A stretch of 64,000 bases of DNA from Providencia sp. (lineage in GTDB: Bacteria > Pseudomonadota > Gammaproteobacteria > Enterobacterales > Enterobacteriaceae). The DNA lies in NCBI RefSeq assembly GCF_003533305.1, contig NZ_DOEH01000026.1:18349-82348 (forward strand), given 5' to 3'. Both the position numbers and the translations under genes were made by a program. Shown piece by piece: positions 1-9,311 of the stretch (within the stretch, counting starts at the first letter, position 1; each line of letters begins with the position of its first letter). Below the pieces are notes generated by a model, which worked only from the letters and a program-made list of their open reading frames with translations, had not been told where the DNA came from and searched no databases.

Positions 1-1
1 A

Positions 2-187
2 TTGTCATTTTCTGACTGGCGACAACAAGCTTGTTTGCTTAGCGCAATAACCCATATTTCAGCAGGAAAATCGATTACTGAAGTGGCTTTTGACTTGGGT
101 TACAGCAGTGTGGGCTCATTTTCAACGATGTTTAAAAAATGGTTAGGGCAAACACCCTCAAGTTTTATTCAACGAATTGGTGAATAA
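2..187 (+). CDS. AraC-family regulator, C-terminal fragment cut by window edge
   Basis: Only the last 61 residues lie in the window and the reading frame is open to the left edge, so the true start is outside. The fragment carries the second helix-turn-helix of the AraC/XylS DNA-binding domain, with the family pattern of an 'ITEVAFDLGYSSVGSFSTMFKKWLGQTPSSF'-like segment (about residues 25-55), ending shortly after it as usual for the family. The ligand and targets cannot be read from this piece. It converges on the fimbrial operon that ends a few bases downstream on the other strand, but nothing in the sequence shows that it controls it. Confidence 0.85.
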   Translation: MSFSDWRQQACLLSAITHISAGKSITEVAFDLGYSSVGSFSTMFKKWLGQTPSSFIQRIGE

Positions 188-194
188 AAACAGG

Positions 195-1277
195 TTAATC
201 AAAAGTCGCAATCAACCATGCAGAGCCATGGTAATCCCCTGCATCTGCATTTTCCCCTTGAATACGACTACGAATATTGATCTCTCTCGACCCATGAATA
301 TCCAATCTGAAATCAGTACCTGATTGCCCCGTCAATTCATCTGTTAGCACTAATTGGCTGTAAATTTTCTGATTGAGGTCATTGGTCAAAGGCAGACGCT
401 TTTGTGGGTCATCATCTGTTGTATAATCAAGCCTCAAGTGAACTCTCGTCGATGAAACAAACTTACAACTGTAGGTAATTTTTTCCATGACGGTACTGTC
501 ATAGTTTAGGCTATTTAATTGCCCATGACGTAAATTCACCGTACCTGCCTGCCCTGTGCTGGTCATTGTTGAACATAATGCGCCCACATTAAGTTGGGAA
601 GCTGCTAATCGCATGGGAACAGTCGACTCATTCAGTGGCCAACTATCATAAGGTGGAACAGTTTTTTGTGCTGTAAATGCGCGAACGTATCCGCCAAGAT
701 CCATTTCCGCAATTACCAATTGACCATCAATAATTCGCTCATTAATATAAAAAGTAATCGTTATAGGAAATTGATTCGTAAAGTTCGATGCCGGTCTTGT
801 CATGCCAGGATAGGAATATGAACACATTCCCGCGTTGATATTCAGCCAATTCATGATTCGGGTCTCAACAGTCATCATTAAATTACTGTTAATATGATAA
901 GCCACTTTTCCTTCTATATTTGTTCCCAAGGTTGGCACATACATGAATAAACGATGAAATGCATTGTCAGAGAGAATCTGAGTATTACTGTCACCCCATC
1001 TTCGACCAACACAATCCACCAGCCCAGTCACACTCACTGATGAACCGCCTCCCTCCACCACAATTGGCTGGCCAACTCGATAATAATTTTTACCATCTGT
1101 CCCCCTATGTGAAGTTGGTTCTATCACGCTATTACTATCTAATTTAATCAAATAGCCCGCCGTTGGATTTTGGATTTTTGCTGCATAATCCGCGTTAGTT
1201 TTTACACTGTATAAAATAAAAAAGAGAAGAAAAAAACTGATTGGGTAAGTGCTAATTTTTGATTTAAGATTAAACAT
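195..1277 (-). CDS. Fimbrial tip adhesin-like subunit (MrpH position)
   Basis: Last gene of the fimbrial operon and, at about 360 residues, twice the size of the other pilins. That is typical of two-domain tip adhesins, with an N-terminal receptor-binding domain and a C-terminal pilin domain that accepts the donor strand. It has a hydrophobic signal sequence. The frame extends upstream to a GTG at 1292, but the ATG at 1277 is more plausible because it puts the signal peptide at the N-terminus. Paired cysteines are present in both halves. The C-terminus does not show the usual pilin aromatic ending clearly. The position after three small subunits matches MrpH in the Proteus MR/P operon, but the receptor is unknown and I see no residue match strong enough to name it mrpH. 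Confidence 0.75.
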   Translation of the reverse strand: MFNLKSKISTYPISFFLLFFILYSVKTNADYAAKIQNPTAGYLIKLDSNSVIEPTSHRGTDGKNYYRVGQPIVVEGGGSSVSVTGLVDCVGRRWGDSNTQILSDNAFHRLFMYVPTLGTNIEGKVAYHINSNLMMTVETRIMNWLNINAGMCSYSYPGMTRPASNFTNQFPITITFYINERIIDGQLVIAEMDLGGYVRAFTAQKTVPPYDSWPLNESTVPMRLAASQLNVGALCSTMTSTGQAGTVNLRHGQLNSLNYDSTVMEKITYSCKFVSSTRVHLRLDYTTDDDPQKRLPLTNDLNQKIYSQLVLTDELTGQSGTDFRLDIHGSREINIRSRIQGENADAGDYHGSAWLIATFD

Positions 1278-1291
1278 AGCGCCAATTTCCA

Positions 1292-1822
1292 CTAGTTGTA
1301 AGTGACTAAAACCATCATGGTTGAGGTGAATTTTCCGACGGCTAACTGGCTCACTGGAACCGTATTCACCAGTTGAGCTTGCAAGTCCATTCGATACTGC
1401 GTTGCATCGATTTTTTCAGGGTAAACCAACTGTTTGATCCCTACATTCAATGAACGAACCTTACCGCCGGTAATATCACTGATATCAATACCTAGCCCAT
1501 CTGTACTCGTCGCTAAAATGGCTTTCCCGTTATAAACTAATGAGCCATCATTTTTAGGCTCCAACATAATCGCTAAATCTTTATTAATATGACAACCCGA
1601 TATATAGAGAGGAAAATTTTGCATCACGCTTAAATCACTAAGATTATCTATCTTGATAATACCAAAGCTAATTTTTAATGGTGAACTACTGTCTTCACTG
1701 CGAATATCACATGCAGGCGAAATCATTGTGGCCGTGACATCGACGAGTACATCGGCTTGCCCCATGGAAGTCAGCAATAACAAGCACCAAGAATATTTAG
1801 TTAATTTATTGATTAATTTCAC
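1292..1822 (-). CDS. Minor fimbrial subunit (MrpG position)
   Basis: A 176-residue pilin-family protein with an N-terminal signal peptide ending near '...MGQADVLVD'. It has the paired cysteines of type 1/P-like pilins ('SPACDI' near residue 38 and 'SGCHI' near residue 75) and a C-terminal beta strand ending 'VLVTYN', with the penultimate tyrosine that chaperones recognise. Its start codon overlaps the stop of the preceding gene by one base, so translation is probably coupled. It is likely an adaptor in the fimbrial tip fibrillum. Which neighbour it joins cannot be told from sequence alone. Confidence 0.8.
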   Translation of the reverse strand: MKLINKLTKYSWCLLLLTSMGQADVLVDVTATMISPACDIRSEDSSSPLKISFGIIKIDNLSDLSVMQNFPLYISGCHINKDLAIMLEPKNDGSLVYNGKAILATSTDGLGIDISDITGGKVRSLNVGIKQLVYPEKIDATQYRMDLQAQLVNTVPVSQLAVGKFTSTMMVLVTYN

Positions 1823-2349
1823 TATTCATACTCCAGTGCAAATGTCACTCGACCTGAAAAATCGCCAACATTCGCCTCACCAGATGCAGGTTTGCGTGCT
1901 AATACCCCAAAGGCTATTTGTTGCTCGCTCCCGACGGTAGAAACCGCGCCGATCTCCATTGCGGTATTCCAAACAATGGGCTTTTCCTCGCTATCGACCA
2001 ACCCTAAAACAACGCCACTGGAACCTTGGGTGGAGATGTAACTGTTACCATTAATATTGACCAGCTGATGACTTTGCCAAGTGAATTTAATTGTTTTGTT
2101 TAAATCAGTTTGACTACAATTTTCAATGCCGATCGAAAATGGCGTAACCGCACTCGATTCATTTTCATTGATAAATTGCCACCGCAAATTATCTAACCGA
2201 ATTTTTTTATTGATGGACTCAGCGGTCAATTGGCAAGAACCTCGCACAAGCACACCGCTAAATTCCACATCTAAGTGGCCGGAACTTGGTGCATGATGAG
2301 AAAACCCAATCATCATCAACAACCAAAACAAGGCAATCAGCTTATTCAT
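1822..2349 (-). CDS. Minor fimbrial subunit (MrpF position)
   Basis: A 175-residue secreted pilin-like protein: a short signal peptide, then a single immunoglobulin-like pilin domain with the cysteine pair 'GSCQLT' (about residue 39) and 'ENCSQT' (about residue 79), ending 'FALEYE'. It overlaps the upstream small subunit gene by 8 bases and the downstream subunit by 1 base. This tight coupling is typical of tip-fibrillum subunits made in small, balanced amounts. The role is inferred from family and position. Confidence 0.8.
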   Translation of the reverse strand: MNKLIALFWLLMMIGFSHHAPSSGHLDVEFSGVLVRGSCQLTAESINKKIRLDNLRWQFINENESSAVTPFSIGIENCSQTDLNKTIKFTWQSHQLVNINGNSYISTQGSSGVVLGLVDSEEKPIVWNTAMEIGAVSTVGSEQQIAFGVLARKPASGEANVGDFSGRVTFALEYE

Positions 2350-2746
2350 AGATAACCTCTAATCGCAAAATGCTTCGCTTTGCGTCTAAAAAAGGTAGCT
2401 TTATTGCATTATTACCATTGAATAAACCAAGTGAATAACGACGAATAACTTGCCCCTGCCGTACATCATAAAACTGTAATATTACCGGTGTTTTAGCCGT
2501 TGCATGACAGATCGCCACATCATCAAAAACTTCTCCCGCTCCGCAATGAGTCAAGCTCAATCCTTGTTTTACAAGTAAGTTGCATGGCGCATTAAACACA
2601 CAGGCATTCACATTCAACCACCCTTGCAGTGACGATTCGAAATTCGATTCTTTTTCGGTGATATTGATATCAAGGTTTTCTGCCATTGTGGAATAACTTA
2701 AAATTCCACCCATAAAAATCAGTGAGCACTTCATGATTTGGTTCAT
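2342..2746 (-). CDS. Small fimbrial subunit-like protein (MrpE position)
   Basis: A short secreted protein of about 134 residues following the chaperone gene. It has a signal peptide ending near 'YSTMAEN'. Its cysteines are arranged differently from a classic pilin ('NACVFNAPC', 'THCGAG', 'AICHA'), and the C-terminal strand ends 'LRLEVIYE', which still resembles a donor-strand-accepting pilin end. Two adjacent ATG codons follow a strong AGGAGG site; the second gives better spacing. It is probably a minor tip or anchor subunit. It is shorter than most pilins, so a specialised adaptor role is possible. Confidence 0.65.
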   Translation of the reverse strand: MNQIMKCSLIFMGGILSYSTMAENLDINITEKESNFESSLQGWLNVNACVFNAPCNLLVKQGLSLTHCGAGEVFDDVAICHATAKTPVILQFYDVRQGQVIRRYSLGLFNGNNAIKLPFLDAKRSILRLEVIYE

Positions 2747-2802
2747 CATCCCTCCTTAGCATTTACCCGTAACAAGTAAAAATACCTATTTTTATATAAC
2801 AA

Positions 2803-3558
2803 TTACTGCTCTCCTGTTACGGTGCAGGTCTCTCCTTGGCAACTAAAAGCCAATGTAGGTTTACCACCATAGTCATTGATATAGGTAAGATAAGGCTTTG
2901 ATATTGCATCGGATATAATATCTTTTGTCGATTTTGGAGAAACCATCATGACTTGAAAAGCGCTTTGCTCAGACTGTTGTTTGCTATTACCAAAACCAAT
3001 CACAGTTAAATTAAATGGCGTAATATTATTGAGCCGATAACCGTTATGAATTCTTTGTAACGTCACTTTATGAGGCCACTTAGTTTCTGATTCAGCCAAG
3101 GTACTCGCAGGGCGATAAAACAATTTGACTCGTGATTGCAATGCAATCTGTAACGTGTTGTCTTCATTGGATTTCGGCGGAATTTCTCGCAAATTAAAAT
3201 AAAATACTGACTCTCTATCTTGGGGTAATTGACTCAATAATGGCGTCGCACTTAAACGAACTAAACTTTGGCTATTAGGTTCTATTCGCTGCAAAGGCGG
3301 CGTTGCTAGCAAAGCGCCTTTCGTTAACTTATTCCCCTGTAAATCTTCTATCCAGCTCTGTGCTAAATACGCCTCTTCTGGATTATCATTGGCGACCCTG
3401 ATATTGATTGAAGTTTTATCTCCTTGAAAAATAATGCGTGTTCTATCCAATGTCACTGCACCATAAGCACTAGCAGATACAGTAATTACGACAAATAAAG
3501 CTTTGGTAACGAAAAAAACTAACCCACTTAACTTGCCACCTATCTTTATGCTTAACAT
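2803..3558 (-). CDS. Periplasmic fimbrial chaperone (PapD/FimC family)
   Basis: A chaperone of about 250 residues that folds pilin subunits in the periplasm and hands them to the usher. After a signal sequence it shows the PapD-like N-terminal domain ('AVTLDRTRIIFQGDKTS', 'VANDNPEEAYLAQSWIED', then 'FYFNLREIP'), including the conserved Arg and Lys region used to bind subunit C-termini. A second domain follows, with a C-terminal cysteine pair ('FSCQGETCTV'). The frame extends to 3588, but the ATG at 3558 has a GAGG site six bases upstream and gives a cleaner signal peptide. It follows the usher directly, as in the MR/P operon. Confidence 0.9.
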   Translation of the reverse strand: MLSIKIGGKLSGLVFFVTKALFVVITVSASAYGAVTLDRTRIIFQGDKTSINIRVANDNPEEAYLAQSWIEDLQGNKLTKGALLATPPLQRIEPNSQSLVRLSATPLLSQLPQDRESVFYFNLREIPPKSNEDNTLQIALQSRVKLFYRPASTLAESETKWPHKVTLQRIHNGYRLNNITPFNLTVIGFGNSKQQSEQSAFQVMMVSPKSTKDIISDAISKPYLTYINDYGGKPTLAFSCQGETCTVTGEQ

Positions 3559-3610
3559 AACTAACCTCATAAAAATGTATTGAATCATGTAATTAGATGC
3601 AAAATATTAC

Positions 3611-6193
3611 TTAGCTTTCGAATACTCGAGCCGGTGTGTTTTCTGGCGTGCAAGGTAACAAAAGCATATCTGACGTTGGATGGCGTTTTTCAGGTAATAC
3701 AAGTTCGCACTGTTTTTGGTTATGCCAATAAACAGACAGTTTTTCTTGTAAAGACACTCCAACTATCCATGTCACACCATCCTCCCCCACAATACCCAAC
3801 TCTTGGTTTTCATCATTACGCACACTCGCACCAAAAGGTGGCGTTTTGCCATTATTCAGTCTCAAAATCGCAAACAACTTTTCCCCTTGCAGCACAGAAA
3901 AACTGCGATAACCAATCGCCCCTTTAGTGAGAGTGATATCAATAGTTGAATCTAGCGTTTCTATATTGTCGGGTAACTTACTGGTATTAATTGATGCAGT
4001 TGATTTACGATAACTATTCACATTAGGAATAACGGCTAGGCCAAAGGCATTGGTTTTAATCACGCCATTATCAAGAGGCACTCCACTAACATTTGGCGTA
4101 TCGACCATCAAACGTGTGTCACCATTCGCGGAGCGATGCAGCGCTACGCCTTTAGAGGTCAATGTGATACCGCTATTTATTGATGCGCCGATACTGTGAT
4201 ATTGATGAGGAACATAGCTGGCATTAGCAGAAATATTGGCTTGGGATAAATCTTTTGAATAAAAACCACTGAAACTAGATTGGCTATCTATATTCTGCCC
4301 ATGGTTATATCCCATATTGAGATTATAATTTTCTTGATCCCCATAACCGCTATAACCCACATTATGATTAAATTGGTTATTACCCGCTGAACGTGAATAA
4401 AGCTCAGAAAAAGTCAAACTATGACCGCTATACAAAGGGATTGTTAAATACAAATTAATTGCGTCATCTTCATAACCATTATCACGTTCTGTTCTAGTCG
4501 CCGATAAAGAAACATTGGCATTATGTTGAGATAACTGAGGAAAACTTATATTAGTATTGGCGTATAGACCATATTGAGTTTGAGGGTCACCCTGCCAATA
4601 AGTGCTGTATTGATAATTCATTGAGAGATTAAAATGATCAAAATACTTATTAAGATAAACTTGATAGTTTTCTTTCGCCGCCCGTGTTACTTGTTTGGTT
4701 CTATCTTCATCCATAAACTGATTTAATGTCCGATATTCTTTATCCGCAAAACGATAACCCGCAAAAGTAATATCAGTACGTACATCATCAAATGATTTTG
4801 CATAATTAAGCCGATAAGAACGGCCTTGTAATCTGTCATCTGTGAACTGTGCAAATGATTGCGTTATATCGATTGATACAGCTCCAACTGCAAATAAATC
4901 ACGTCCAATTCCTAGTGCAACACTTTGGTAGTCAGTATTTAATTGGCTACCTCCATATAAAGACCACGCGTTTGATACGCCATAAGAAAGTTCGCTGCTA
5001 ATAACAGGTTCACCGGTGAGATGACGATTATTGTAACGCGTTTTACCTGCTGCCAATTTATAGACTACCCGCCCCGGACGGGTTAAATAAGGCAATGATG
5101 CGGTGCTTATGCTGAATTTTTTTTCTTCGCCATTTTCTTCTCGTACCGTGACATCCAATACCCCCCTAACTCCGCTATCTAACGTTTGAATACGAAATGG
5201 TCCAGGCGGAACAGCCGTTTCTGAAATAACTCTATCTTGGCTACGCACAATCACAATGGCATTAGTATTTGCAACACCTATGATTTCAGGAGCATATCCC
5301 ACCAATTTAGGTGGCAACATGCGATCATCGCTTTCAAGAGAAAGTCCGCTATATTGCCAAGACTCAAAAATGTCAGAATAAAAATAGTTTTCTCCCAATG
5401 TTAGGATAGCGGCTGACTCTTTTAATGAGGTGAAAGCATATAACCTTGTAAAATCAAATTGATGTGCTTCTTGAGGGTAATATCCACCCCGCTGCTTTTG
5501 ATACGTTGCATTGAAATCACCCCGCAAACGCCAAGCACCTATATTTATCCCTGAAGTTCCATTGGTGGATAAATAAACACGCTTAGTTCCTTCGTTTTCC
5601 TTCGTTGCTGATGCGTTAACATTATAATCAATAAATCCCCCGTTCATCCCCTCTTCCCATAGTGCAGGAGGCACCCAAAAAGGGTCTCGATATTCCATCC
5701 AAACTTGAGGGATCGTGATTTTTAATGATAATGTGGCAAGTTCTACTTTTAACTGAGCCCCAGTTAATGCAGAAAAATCAAGGCATTTCCCTTCATGAGA
5801 AGTCATTAATTTTTCCATTGCACTACTTTTTAATCCCATTAAATCGCGTAAATCAGGGGAAATACAGATCGTCTGAGAAAATCCTGCTGTCGGCTGTTTT
5901 TGCTTATAAATTGAATGTTTTAAAACAGAGAGAGGATTAGCGGGATCTTTATAAACGGAGACCTCACGAGGAGCCCCTAAACGTAAGCCATTAACAAAAA
6001 TAGTCAAAACATAGTCGCCGGGGGGTACATATCCCGCAACGGAAAACTGGCTCATATCAATATTTTGAATATCTTCGGCATCCAACATTTCCGTATTAAA
6101 TTCAGTACCATAAACGGCCCATGAAATAATGCTAAGCGCGAACACAACAACCAGTCTGATTTTTTTATATTTGAAGCTAAATATGAACGTCAT
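3611..6193 (-). CDS. Outer-membrane fimbrial usher (FimD/PapC family)
   Basis: An 860-residue usher, normal for the family. It forms the outer-membrane pore that assembles and secretes pilins. Visible parts in order are a signal peptide, the N-terminal chaperone-binding domain ('FNTEMLDAEDIQNIDMSQF'), the long beta-barrel with plug ('GPFRIQTLDSGVRGVLDVTVREENG'), and C-terminal domains ('GFGASVRNDENQELGIVGEDG'-type segment, ending near two cysteines). It lies between the second pilin and the chaperone, with short gaps, in one operon. No frame disruption is seen, so the secretion machine should be functional. Confidence 0.95.
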   Translation of the reverse strand: MTFIFSFKYKKIRLVVVFALSIISWAVYGTEFNTEMLDAEDIQNIDMSQFSVAGYVPPGDYVLTIFVNGLRLGAPREVSVYKDPANPLSVLKHSIYKQKQPTAGFSQTICISPDLRDLMGLKSSAMEKLMTSHEGKCLDFSALTGAQLKVELATLSLKITIPQVWMEYRDPFWVPPALWEEGMNGGFIDYNVNASATKENEGTKRVYLSTNGTSGINIGAWRLRGDFNATYQKQRGGYYPQEAHQFDFTRLYAFTSLKESAAILTLGENYFYSDIFESWQYSGLSLESDDRMLPPKLVGYAPEIIGVANTNAIVIVRSQDRVISETAVPPGPFRIQTLDSGVRGVLDVTVREENGEEKKFSISTASLPYLTRPGRVVYKLAAGKTRYNNRHLTGEPVISSELSYGVSNAWSLYGGSQLNTDYQSVALGIGRDLFAVGAVSIDITQSFAQFTDDRLQGRSYRLNYAKSFDDVRTDITFAGYRFADKEYRTLNQFMDEDRTKQVTRAAKENYQVYLNKYFDHFNLSMNYQYSTYWQGDPQTQYGLYANTNISFPQLSQHNANVSLSATRTERDNGYEDDAINLYLTIPLYSGHSLTFSELYSRSAGNNQFNHNVGYSGYGDQENYNLNMGYNHGQNIDSQSSFSGFYSKDLSQANISANASYVPHQYHSIGASINSGITLTSKGVALHRSANGDTRLMVDTPNVSGVPLDNGVIKTNAFGLAVIPNVNSYRKSTASINTSKLPDNIETLDSTIDITLTKGAIGYRSFSVLQGEKLFAILRLNNGKTPPFGASVRNDENQELGIVGEDGVTWIVGVSLQEKLSVYWHNQKQCELVLPEKRHPTSDMLLLPCTPENTPARVFES

Positions 6194-6266
6194 GCTCTAT
6201 ACCATCCCAAATACGATAAGAATGCTTCCCCAAAAAGAGAATTTCGCCAAAATATCTATATATGTT

Positions 6267-6848
6267 TTATTGATAATCGATGAAAAAACGGATTAGCCCT
6301 TGATAGCTGCCAGCTTCAATAGGTTGCCCTGTCAGCTCTAAACGTAAGAAATAGCGTAAAAAGAGTGTTTGTCCCGATTTACTTTGCCGTAATACATTGT
6401 TAGATAATGGGTAATTTTGCCCAGGAACGAGAATATTGAGCGAGTCATCCAGTACAGAAACCCCTAACCCTTGGGAAGCCCCCTGTAATACAAAAGCATG
6501 AATATATTCCGCGCTGTGTCCCATAAAACGTATGGTCCAAGTTTTATGATCCAAAGAAGAAAATGCGCTGCCACAATCACGTAGTTCAATGATAAAGGGC
6601 TGATTATGTAACTCTCGAGCAGTCTCAGTAGATAGCATAGTGAGTGTCAGTGATGAGAAATTAATAGTCTGATAACGATTTTCCATCACGATCGAACATG
6701 GCGTGGCAATAACACTCCCCATGATCAACGTCAGCATATCGATACCTTGAAAATTTAATTTTTTAACTGAATGCGCAGTAGAACTCGTAAAAATATAAAT
6801 AATTACTAACAGCGCTATGCGTCTCCCAAGATTTTGATAAACAATCAT
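6267..6848 (-). CDS. Minor fimbrial subunit (MrpB position)
   Basis: A pilin-family protein of about 193 residues between the major subunit and the usher. It has a hydrophobic signal segment, the cysteine pair 'TPCSIV' and 'RDCGSA', and a C-terminal strand ending 'IRFFIDYQ' with the family's penultimate tyrosine. The frame runs to 6860, but the ATG at 6848 follows a GGAGG site at good spacing. In MR/P-type operons the gene in this slot encodes a terminator or anchor subunit at the fimbrial base. That role is inferred from position. Confidence 0.8.
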   Translation of the reverse strand: MIVYQNLGRRIALLVIIYIFTSSTAHSVKKLNFQGIDMLTLIMGSVIATPCSIVMENRYQTINFSSLTLTMLSTETARELHNQPFIIELRDCGSAFSSLDHKTWTIRFMGHSAEYIHAFVLQGASQGLGVSVLDDSLNILVPGQNYPLSNNVLRQSKSGQTLFLRYFLRLELTGQPIEAGSYQGLIRFFIDYQ

Positions 6849-6909
6849 AATCTCCTCCATTCATCCGCTTATTACCCGCCAGATATAGACTGACGGGCAT
6901 CCAACATCA

Positions 6910-7461
6910 TTATTGGTAAGTAATGCGGAAATTGGATGTGGCATTAAATTTACCTTCAGCAACATCCTTAGTCGTATCAACCGCTTTTGCTAATGCTTTA
7001 AACGATAATGTGTTATCCCCTTTTTTATTAATAATCAGTGGTAAAACATCTTTCGCTTTACCGAATTCAAAACCATCAATGCCTATCCCAACATTATTAG
7101 TATTGCCCGCAGAAGTAGACAGTAATGTATTGGTAAGATCGGCGTAACGTTGCCCTGTAAAAACTAGCTCCATCGATTTAACTACCATGGGTTTTCCGCT
7201 GGAATCCTTATTGAAATCAGTAAAGTCACAACCTGTAAATTTAATATCAAAATCAACCTCAGCAACTCTACCATTTTCAAGAGCTCGCCTAGATAATTGC
7301 CCAAAATCAATAACTTGCTTCAAGGAAGATTGAGCGATATTACAAGGAGAGCTCACGACCGTTCCAGTAAAATCAAGTGTTCCTGCATTTTCACTCATGG
7401 CACTGAAAGATAGAGTTGATACCGTAAAAGCTGTTATTAGCGCTAATTTAATTAATTTCAT
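6910..7461 (-). CDS. Major fimbrial subunit (FimA/MrpA type)
   Basis: A 183-residue pilin with a canonical signal peptide (start 'MKLIKLALITAF', cleavage near 'SFSAMSE'). It has the cysteine pair 'SSPCNIA' and 'FTGCDF', a glycine- and asparagine-rich middle, and a C-terminal strand ending 'SNFRITYQ'. It is first in the operon, as expected for the most abundant shaft subunit. A longer untranslated leader and a spacer of about 170 bases separate it from the regulator gene upstream. I see no recombinase gene or clear inverted repeats that would indicate an invertible promoter. Confidence 0.9.
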   Translation of the reverse strand: MKLIKLALITAFTVSTLSFSAMSENAGTLDFTGTVVSSPCNIAQSSLKQVIDFGQLSRRALENGRVAEVDFDIKFTGCDFTDFNKDSSGKPMVVKSMELVFTGQRYADLTNTLLSTSAGNTNNVGIGIDGFEFGKAKDVLPLIINKKGDNTLSFKALAKAVDTTKDVAEGKFNATSNFRITYQ

Positions 7462-7556
7462 CCGTTTATCCTTTTAATTAAAAATTTGATTGAAAATAAA
7501 TACACCATCAAAAAATTAATCGTGTAAATTTCATATTTATTTAACACTTCAATATT

Positions 7557-8151
7557 TAATAAATAGACATCATATAAAATAAAAATCAGTAATCTGAATA
7601 TTATTTAAAAAATAATTCATTGAAATTAAACAAATTTAATTTAGAAAAATAAAATCATTTTGCATCTTCATATCGGCAATTTCTTCAGAGTAATTCGCCA
7701 AAACTTGGAAAAAAAAATCTGGCCAGTCTTTATCTAATACTGCCAATAAAATATCTAATGTCTCAATATTGATACTTGTTTCTCCTCTTTCATAGCGGGA
7801 TATTTGTTGTTGACTAACATGTAAAATTTCGCCTAACTGCAATCCAGTTAGTGATTTATTTATTCTTGCAGATCTTAAAAAAGAACCAATATCTTTACGT
7901 AATAGAATATTATTTTTCATCATATTAGAAACCAATAAATAATAATTTAAAATCATTTAATAGCCATTAATAAACGATTAAAAATAAATTAAGAATAAAT
8001 TTAATTTTTAAAAAACGAACAAACTTGAAATTAAAATAAATATAACCTTATCAAAATATAAAATTATCAATTCAACCTGTAAATACGTTTGTATCGATCG
8101 AATAGACATAATTCAATAGCCAATATCTATCGAATAATAATAAATAGACAT
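7557..8151. repeat. Repeated AATAGACAT motifs flanking the MrpJ-like regulator
   Basis: The 14-base string TAATAAATAGACAT occurs at 7557-7570 and again at 8138-8151, on either side of the regulator gene. A third partial copy, AATAGACAT, lies at 8101-8109 next to a repeated ATCGAATA (8095-8102 and 8129-8136). All are in the same orientation. They may be binding sites for the regulator between them, but the region is so AT-rich that chance is not excluded. Confidence 0.35.
7636..7923 (-). CDS. MrpJ-like XRE-family fimbrial regulator
   Basis: A small DNA-binding protein of about 95 residues. Its N-terminal two thirds is a Cro/CI-type helix-turn-helix: 'IGSFLRSARINKSLTGLQLGEIL' followed by the recognition segment 'SQQQISRYERGETS'. 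The short C-terminal tail matches the size of MrpJ-type proteins, which in Proteus repress motility when fimbriae are made. In the MR/P operon mrpJ is the last gene; here the gene lies upstream of the major subunit on the same strand, so it would be transcribed first. The frame extends to 7956 with several possible ATG starts and no strong ribosome site, so the start is uncertain. The link to motility is inference. Confidence 0.75.
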   Translation of the reverse strand: MMKNNILLRKDIGSFLRSARINKSLTGLQLGEILHVSQQQISRYERGETSINIETLDILLAVLDKDWPDFFFQVLANYSEEIADMKMQNDFIFLN

Positions 8152-8613
8152 ATGGAAAAATAAAAAAAATAATAATACATATAAAAATCAATGCTATAAA
8201 AAACAAATAAAAATCATAGTATAATAAAAAAATCATTTAATTATATTATTTAATGCGACCGATATCACAGTTATTATTTATTATCAAAATGAAACTATTA
8301 TCTTATAAATAACAATTAAAAATCAGTTTAAAATTTCAGGAAAAATAAAAAACAATATTAAATAAATCATACCAACACAATATTTGAGTAAGAGCAACGC
8401 TCAGCCAAAGTTAAATTAAAAAGTGCAATACATCTATAAAATTAATTACAAGATATAATTATTTGATATAAAATAATTATTAACTGTTAATTAAGCTAAT
8501 TAATATAATTAGTTATCCATTTAATGCTAACTCTATACACTGACTGCATTTTTCACTTTTTGACTCTACTTCTTATGTTGTTATCCATTAAAATAGAATA
8601 AAAGGAGAAATTA
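7957..8613. other. AT-rich spacer, no gene seen
   Basis: About 650 bases of extremely AT-rich sequence between the minus-strand regulator and the plus-strand flavin reductase. It holds the direct repeats noted separately and the ribosome site AAAGGAG just before 8614. No open frame of convincing size or codon pattern is present on either strand. Such regions are typical targets of H-NS silencing; that is a general property, not shown here. Confidence 0.6.
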
Positions 8614-9234
8614 ATGACAATTAAATTTTATAGTTACCAGCCCACCCTTGGCCATGGCTTGCCCCATGATCCAATCCCATCCCTAATTGCCCCTCGCCCT
8701 ATTGGCTGGATATCGACTTGCGACAAGTCAGGAAGAACTAATCTCGCACCCTACAGTTTCTTCAATATTTTTAATTACTCACCACCGATTCTCGTTTTCT
8801 CAAGTGTCGGAAAAAAAGACTCCGTTACCAATGCAATTGAAACTGGCGAATTTGTTTATAACCTTGCAACGCTAGAGCTTAGTGAGCAAGTGAATATGAG
8901 TAGCGCAACATTAGAACGAGGTGAAAGTGAGTTTGCTTTAACGCAATTATCTACCCTCCCTTCAACAATAGTTACACCACCTCGTATTGCTCAGACGCCA
9001 GTCTCGATGGAATGTGTCGTGACACAATACCAACAACTTAAAAATGCGAGTGGACATCTACTCGATACTTGGATGGTTATGGGAGAGGTAGTTATGGTGC
9101 ATATTGATGAATCAACATTAGAAAATGGATTATATGATAGTGCGCAACAAAAACCCTTACTGCGTGCAGGTGGACCGGCAGATTATTATTGGATAGAACA
9201 GCAACAGAAGGTTAAAATGTATCGCCCTAAATAA
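8614..9234 (+). CDS. Flavin reductase-like domain protein
   Basis: A 206-residue protein of the flavin reductase-like/FMN-binding split-barrel family. The FMN-binding region is recognisable in 'LIAPRPIGWISTCDKSGRTNLAPYSFFN' (about residues 25-52) and 'KKDSVTNAIETGEFVYNLA'. Such proteins bind FMN, and some supply reduced flavin to a partner oxygenase. No monooxygenase sits next to it, so its partner is unknown. A strong AAAGGAG site precedes the ATG by seven bases. It appears monocistronic and convergent with the kinase-like gene downstream. Confidence 0.8.
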   Translation: MTIKFYSYQPTLGHGLPHDPIPSLIAPRPIGWISTCDKSGRTNLAPYSFFNIFNYSPPILVFSSVGKKDSVTNAIETGEFVYNLATLELSEQVNMSSATLERGESEFALTQLSTLPSTIVTPPRIAQTPVSMECVVTQYQQLKNASGHLLDTWMVMGEVVMVHIDESTLENGLYDSAQQKPLLRAGGPADYYWIEQQQKVKMYRPK

Positions 9235-9311
9235 TGATTCACAGCTTACCCGTTGAAGCGACTGATACTATAGGCATAGACAATCAGCCGCTCAAACTCA
9301 TTATTAGCTCA

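Noticed and set aside
7462..7635. Invertible promoter of the MR/P or type 1 kind
   Set aside because: No recombinase gene near the operon and no clear inverted repeats flanking a promoter; only AT-rich near-palindromes.
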